Below are positions 59,712-64,000 of a DNA stretch of 64,000 nucleotides, piece after piece. Position numbers and translations under genes: made by a program. Where the stretch lies: assembly GCA_003343565.1 (NCBI GenBank), contig QALA01000051.1, positions 22,960-86,959 of the forward strand. Reading direction: 5' to 3'. The notes under the pieces were generated by a model that had not been told where the DNA came from, searched no databases, and worked only from the letters and a program-made list of their open reading frames with translations. Source of the stretch: Verrucomicrobiota bacterium. GTDB lineage: Bacteria > Verrucomicrobiota > Verrucomicrobiia > Opitutales > Intestinicryptomonadaceae. Within the stretch, counting starts at the first letter, position 1; every line of letters starts with the position of its first letter.

Positions 59712-62700
59712 CTATAATGTGTTCCTGAAAGTCCTCACCGCGCCGTATTCGGGCGAACGCTTGTTGCGCGCGTTCTCAAGAAATTCGTCGCAGATTTTCT
59801 TCGCCCTCTCAACGTCGGTTTTGGCAATCAGGCGGGTCGCCGCAAGAACGGCCTTCCCGCTCCACTCGAAACAGTTGGCATAACCGAGAAAACAGCGGTC
59901 GTACCACATCAGGGCGTCGTCAACCCTGTTGTCCCTCTCGGACAAAAGGCCGAGATTGTAGAGGGCCTCGGCAAAGGGCTCGCCGCGATACGCCGGATAT
60001 TTTAGAATCTTCTCGTACTTCTGGTACGCCTTTTTCGTATCGCCGAGTTTTACGTACAGGGCGGCCTGATTTAACGCAGCCTCCGCCGCGCGCTCGTTCA
60101 GGGGATATTCTTCCTCAATCTTGGAATATATATCTATCGCCTTGCCTATGCCCTCGCCCCCCTGGCGGGATTCCAAATCGGCGTTCGCAAAAAGCACGTC
60201 GAGCTCGTAGGCGACCTCCTCGCGAGAGGCGGCCTCCGCAAAGGCCTTGCGCGCCTCGTCCGCGCCGTACTTCTCGTTCTGGGTTCCTATCCAAACCAAA
60301 GTGCGCACGGAGGATTTCTTGAGGTCGTCGGCCGTAAAGACCTTGTCAACCTTCACGGGCATTCCGTAGGAGTGCATGCCCATTTTCGCGCGGTACTCCA
60401 GCGTCTGGCGGCCGCCGGCAACGGCCTTTTGCAAAATGTCCTGCAAAGCCGCTTCCGCCCCGCCCTTCGGGAAGGAGTCCAGCTCCTTCTTGGACGTATC
60501 GTACATATCCTTTATGGGCTTTACGCTCCTTGCCAAAGCCTCCCTAAACGACCCGTCGTTCTTGAGCTTTAAATATATGCGGCGGTCTATCTTCGGATTG
60601 GCCTGAAAATACTGGTAGCGCTTGCCCGGATTCTCAACCATCAGCTTCCTAAAGTCGGCGTCTTTTATCATCTTGTCGAGGAACTCGACGGTGGCCTTCG
60701 TCATTTCAAGGCTGTGGTCGTACATTCTCTTGTAGTCGAGTATGATTTTGTCCACGCCGTCGTCCTTTGCGTTGTCGCCGCACTTGAGTATGGTGTCGTA
60801 ATATATTTTCAGAGCCTCCACGGGGCGCCCCATCATTTCGAGGGCGGCGGCCTTGTTGAAAGAAATGTTGGAAACGTCGCCGTCCGGGTACTTTTCCAGA
60901 TACCTGTCCATCAGCTCGCGTTCGCGCTCGTACATCTCGAAGGAATGCAGCAGCTTCGCGGACTGCGAATATGCGTTGTCGATAAACGCCATATTCTTCG
61001 TGCGCTCCTCCACGGCGTTATAATGCTTCATGGCGATGTCGACCTCGCCGACGCCCGCATATATGTCGCCCAAGAAGAACTCAACCTCGCCGGCCAGCTG
61101 ATTTTCGCCGTACCGATGAATAAAGCCCTCAAACGTGTCGCGCGCCTTCGTGAACTGCGCGCTGCCATATTCGGCCACGCCCTTGCGGTAGGTGGCGTCC
61201 TCGGCATAGGAACCCATCGGATAGTTCTCTACCAAGAGGCCGAACCACTTTGCCGCGTCCTCATACTTGCCGTCGACCATGTACGCCATGCCTATCCAAT
61301 ACATGCACCCTTCGCGCATGGGAGAGGCCTCAAACTCCTTGTCGTACTTCGTAAACGTCTTTATCAGTTCGTCGTACTTTTTGAGGTCCATCCACGTGCG
61401 CCCCATGAGGAACACCATCTCGACGGAATGCTGCTCGTCCGGATTGCTTACGACGTATTCGTTGGCCTTTTGAAAGAAGGTGTCGTAATCCTTTTTGTTC
61501 AGGTAATACTGGGCCAAGTAGAACTCAAACTCCTTCTTGTAGCGGCCGTTGGGGAACTTTTCCAAATACTCCTTGCCGATTTCAAACAGGTCGTCGTTCT
61601 TCCTGATTTTGAACGCGCCGGCAAATGCGGCAAAATAAAAGTCCTCAATGGCGTCGTGGTTGGGAAAGTCGCGATAGAGCTGGCGATAAGACCAATAGGA
61701 TTCGTAGTCGCGCTTCGTCATGGAATAATTGCGCGCCGAACGCGCCCTCAAATCGACCTTATAGGGCTTCAAATCCTTCAGATACGCCTTCTGGGCGGCC
61801 AATACCTGAAGCATGGCCTCCATTTCGGGAATATTCGGATTGTCGGGATTTTTCTTTATTTGGTCGAGATAGCGCTTCGTCTTTGACTCAAAGCCCTCTA
61901 TGTTCTTCAAGAGCTCGTCCCGCTCAAGCACGAGGCTCAGAAAGAGCGCCGCGTCGGAAAACTTGCCGAGCTTCACCAATTCGTCGCTGGCCATGAGCAT
62001 CGAATAATTTAAGCCGATGTCGGAGCGCGCCGGAACGTCGTAAGACAGGTACTTCAGATACGGCATTGCCGCATCGTACTTCTTTGCCTCAAGAGCCCCC
62101 TGTATGAGGGCCGAAGCCGCAAAGACCTGGTCTTGCGAGCCGTCTTTGGATTTTTCCATCAACAGCTTAAACCAATTTTGGCCGTCGGCAAACTTGCGCG
62201 CGTTGTAAAAGGAAGTCGCGGTCTGTTTTATAATCGAAAGCTGTTCGGACAGAGAAAGTTTGTTCACATGCGGCGGCCTCAGCAAAACCGCGCGGGCTTC
62301 GGCGGCCTTCACAAACTCCTTCATTCCGTTGTAGCAGTCCGCCTTGGCCTTTATGGAGTCTATGGCCAGAGACGCTTCGGGAAATGACAACACCTTGTCA
62401 AAGTTGGCAATGGCCTGCTCCAAGAGCTTGGGATTCTCCTTCGCCTGGGACTCCTGCATGTATCCGTAGGCCATGAAAAAGTACAAGTCGGGCAGCTGCG
62501 CCTTGAGTTTCTTGTCATCGCTGTCGTTTATGCGTATAATAAGCTGTTCAAGATACGGGCGCGCGCCGACATAATCCTTCTTTTCTATCAGATCGGTAGC
62601 CGCGTTTTTCAGCTCCGTCGTTCCCATCTCCTTGGCGTTCTGGGAAAATGCGCAGTTCAACGGCAGCATTAGAGCAAGCGCCAGCAGTGCGTATTTGAAT

Positions 62701-62717
62701 ATATTTAAGTTAGGCAT
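59712..62717 (-). CDS. Large exported TPR-repeat protein
   Basis: A 1001-residue protein with a Sec signal (about residues 1-25, ending NCAFSQN). Nearly the whole mature part is made of tetratricopeptide-type helix pairs; examples are ALIQGALEAKKYDAAMPYLK, EGCMYWIGMAYMVDGKYEDA, YRKGVAEYGSAQFTKARDTF, and AEAALNQAALYVKLGDTKKA. These are typical YbgF/BamD-like repeats used as scaffolds in the periplasm. It heads the operon with the 374-residue TPR protein and the VWA-like protein. No enzyme domain was recognised. Confidence 0.82.
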   Translation of the reverse strand: MPNLNIFKYALLALALMLPLNCAFSQNAKEMGTTELKNAATDLIEKKDYVGARPYLEQLIIRINDSDDKKLKAQLPDLYFFMAYGYMQESQAKENPKLLEQAIANFDKVLSFPEASLAIDSIKAKADCYNGMKEFVKAAEARAVLLRPPHVNKLSLSEQLSIIKQTATSFYNARKFADGQNWFKLLMEKSKDGSQDQVFAASALIQGALEAKKYDAAMPYLKYLSYDVPARSDIGLNYSMLMASDELVKLGKFSDAALFLSLVLERDELLKNIEGFESKTKRYLDQIKKNPDNPNIPEMEAMLQVLAAQKAYLKDLKPYKVDLRARSARNYSMTKRDYESYWSYRQLYRDFPNHDAIEDFYFAAFAGAFKIRKNDDLFEIGKEYLEKFPNGRYKKEFEFYLAQYYLNKKDYDTFFQKANEYVVSNPDEQHSVEMVFLMGRTWMDLKKYDELIKTFTKYDKEFEASPMREGCMYWIGMAYMVDGKYEDAAKWFGLLVENYPMGSYAEDATYRKGVAEYGSAQFTKARDTFEGFIHRYGENQLAGEVEFFLGDIYAGVGEVDIAMKHYNAVEERTKNMAFIDNAYSQSAKLLHSFEMYERERELMDRYLEKYPDGDVSNISFNKAAALEMMGRPVEALKIYYDTILKCGDNAKDDGVDKIILDYKRMYDHSLEMTKATVEFLDKMIKDADFRKLMVENPGKRYQYFQANPKIDRRIYLKLKNDGSFREALARSVKPIKDMYDTSKKELDSFPKGGAEAALQDILQKAVAGGRQTLEYRAKMGMHSYGMPVKVDKVFTADDLKKSSVRTLVWIGTQNEKYGADEARKAFAEAASREEVAYELDVLFANADLESRQGGEGIGKAIDIYSKIEEEYPLNERAAEAALNQAALYVKLGDTKKAYQKYEKILKYPAYRGEPFAEALYNLGLLSERDNRVDDALMWYDRCFLGYANCFEWSGKAVLAATRLIAKTDVERAKKICDEFLENARNKRSPEYGAVRTFRNTL

Positions 62718-62992
62718 GAGTTAACTCGTAAGGAATTGAATGGGTAAAAATCCGCACATGCGCCCGCAGGTTCCGCAGGGGGAAACGCGAATCCGCGAAA
62801 CGCGCGTTGTGGAATATTTGTTTAATTGAATATACAACCTTTTATTTTTCCAGCTTTTTTTTCAAAATTCCTATTTGGCGAACGCAAAAAAAATATTGAA
62901 GAAAAAGAACGATTGTGTAGGTTCGGGAAATTTTAATCGATCAGGACGCGCCGAGCCGAACAGACGTCCCGACTTTGTAATCGTAAAATCAT

Positions 62993-64000
62993 ATGAAATC
63001 CAAAACAAAAAAACCGACGCACTCAAAACCCGAAAAGACTATGAAAGGGGCCGACGTCCTGGTGAAATGTCTTGAAAACGCGGGGGTTGACACCGTTTTT
63101 GCGTATCCCGGCGGGCAGTCGATAGATCTGCACAACGCCTTTACCCGCACGAATAAAATCCGCGTCATTCTTCCCCGCCACGAACAGGGTTGCGGATTCA
63201 TGGCGCAGGGCTACGCGCGCTCCACGGGCAAAGTCGGCGTATGCATGGCGACTAGCGGACCGGGGGCGATGAACCTTTTGACGACAATCGCCGACGCATA
63301 CATGGACAGCGTCCCCATGGTTGCCATCACCGGACAGGTATTCCAAAGACTCATAGGAAAGAGCGCGTTTCAGGAGACCGACGTGTTCGGCATGACGCTC
63401 CCGATTGTCAAGCACAGCTACCTGGTGCTGCGCGCGGAAGATCTGCCGCAAATCGTCAAGGAGGCCTTTCTCATAGCCAAGTCCGGGCGTCCCGGTCCGG
63501 TCGTGATAGACATTCCGAAAGACGTGCAGCAAAAGTTCTTCGCGCCCGATTTCGACGCAAAACCCGACCTGCCCGGACTGCCGCCGGCCCCGAAGGCGTC
63601 GGACGAACAGCTCATGGAAGTTCTCGACATGCTCGGCAAGTCGGAGCGGCCCGTCATCTACGCGGGCGGGGGAATCGTCAGCGCGGGAGCCGAAAAGCTG
63701 CTCGACGAATTTTCCGAGATGTTCAATATCCCCGTGGCGACGAGCCTGATGGGAATCGGCAGCGTCGATCCGCGCAAGCCGAAAAACCTCTACTGGTTCG
63801 GCATGCACGGCACATACGCGGGAAACAAGGCCGTGTATGCCTCCGATTTCGTCCTCGCCCTCGGAACGCGCTTCAGCGACCGCGTCACAGGCGTCGTGAG
63901 CAAGTTCGCACCCAAGGCCAAGATAGTCCAAATCGACATCGACGTGGCCGAACAGGACAAGAACGTCGCCGTGGATTTGGGCGTCAATTCCGAAATATCA
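62993..64000 (+). CDS. ilvB: Acetolactate synthase large subunit, N-terminal part
   Basis: 336 codons of a thiamine-diphosphate enzyme that makes 2-acetolactate in valine, leucine and isoleucine synthesis; the rest lies beyond the right edge. GADVLVKCLENAGVDTVFAY, the catalytic Glu in LPRHE64-QG, ARSTGKVGVCMATSGPGAMN and IADAYMDSVPMVAITGQV are classic. YPGGQSIDLHNAF deviates slightly from the usual YPGGA-x-LP pattern. The ATG at 62993 adds 16 Lys/Thr-rich residues; an ATG at 63041 is the alternative. The 275-bp leader has no obvious attenuator or leader peptide of branched-chain codons. Confidence 0.93.
   Translation, partial: MKSKTKKPTHSKPEKTMKGADVLVKCLENAGVDTVFAYPGGQSIDLHNAFTRTNKIRVILPRHEQGCGFMAQGYARSTGKVGVCMATSGPGAMNLLTTIADAYMDSVPMVAITGQVFQRLIGKSAFQETDVFGMTLPIVKHSYLVLRAEDLPQIVKEAFLIAKSGRPGPVVIDIPKDVQQKFFAPDFDAKPDLPGLPPAPKASDEQLMEVLDMLGKSERPVIYAGGGIVSAGAEKLLDEFSEMFNIPVATSLMGIGSVDPRKPKNLYWFGMHGTYAGNKAVYASDFVLALGTRFSDRVTGVVSKFAPKAKIVQIDIDVAEQDKNVAVDLGVNSEIS

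Noticed and set aside
62718..62992. Attenuator or leader peptide upstream of ilvB
   Set aside because: No run of Leu, Val or Ile codons and no terminator-antiterminator pair could be identified.
1..64000. CRISPR arrays, transposases, integrases, prophage or toxin-antitoxin genes
   Set aside because: No regularly spaced repeats with unique spacers and no such protein motifs were found; the only tandem repeats are those listed.

Overview
The window looks like chromosomal DNA of a member of the Verrucomicrobiota, probably class Opitutae. The grounds are a complete division and cell-wall (dcw) cluster in the order mraZ-rsmH-ftsL-ftsI-murE-murF-mraY-murD-(LysM protein)-ftsW-murG-murC-ddl-ftsQ-ftsA-ftsZ, a strongly divergent FtsZ, a MurE with the diaminopimelate motif DNPR, a single-chain glycyl-tRNA synthetase, many exported carbohydrate-active proteins, and moderately GC-rich genes separated by AT-richer spacers. 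The phylum call is an inference from gene content and was not tested by phylogeny. rhaA, GH97, CE4 and SGNH genes point to a polysaccharide-degrading lifestyle, and the rubrerythrin and superoxide dismutase to an oxygen-stressed anaerobe or microaerophile.

Layout. 1-4.4 kb: start of rhaA (minus), a glycerate kinase, a ComM-like AAA+ ATPase and a purine permease. 4.4-6.3 kb: about 1.9 kb with no convincing gene, holding a 205-bp tandem repeat. 6.3-25.1 kb: the dcw cluster, preceded by four MraZ-type 10-bp direct repeats and read as one tightly packed unit. 25.1-31.4 kb: minus-strand genes for an ion channel with a Thr/Asp repeat tail, an Rrf2 regulator with a rubredoxin-rubrerythrin, Ogt, a cation efflux protein, and RNase HIII plus RNase HII plus a small exported protein. 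31.6-32.4 kb: a Tat-signal superoxide dismutase. 32.8 kb: tRNA-Leu(UAG).

32.9-40.7 kb is an accessory redox block with AT-richer sequence: LysR regulator // exported zinc alcohol dehydrogenase - aldo/keto reductase - SUMF1-like protein, then DoxX // AraC regulator - exported short-chain dehydrogenase, then a flavin-reductase-like protein. The AraC gene is flanked by two operators that are exact mirror images in box sequence and spacing. The LysR/ADH intergenic region carries a T-N11-A palindrome about 66 bp upstream of a near-consensus promoter.

41.2-45.6 kb: aroC - degenerate CobW-like P-loop protein - hisC - hisB - hisH, largely overlapping and probably one operon linking chorismate and histidine synthesis. 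45.7-56.4 kb: citrate synthase, an exported polysaccharide deacetylase, GlyRS, an SGNH esterase and a GH97 glycosidase, separated by long spacers. 57.0-62.7 kb: a minus-strand operon of two TPR proteins and a membrane-anchored VWA-like protein. The window ends inside ilvB.

The observations most worth follow-up are the mirror-image AraC operators, FtsZ lacking the canonical nucleotide-binding signature and one catalytic aspartate, the 104-residue acidic tail on MurF, exported NAD(P)-type oxidoreductases, and the degenerate GTPase between aroC and hisC. I found no CRISPR array, transposase, integrase or prophage.
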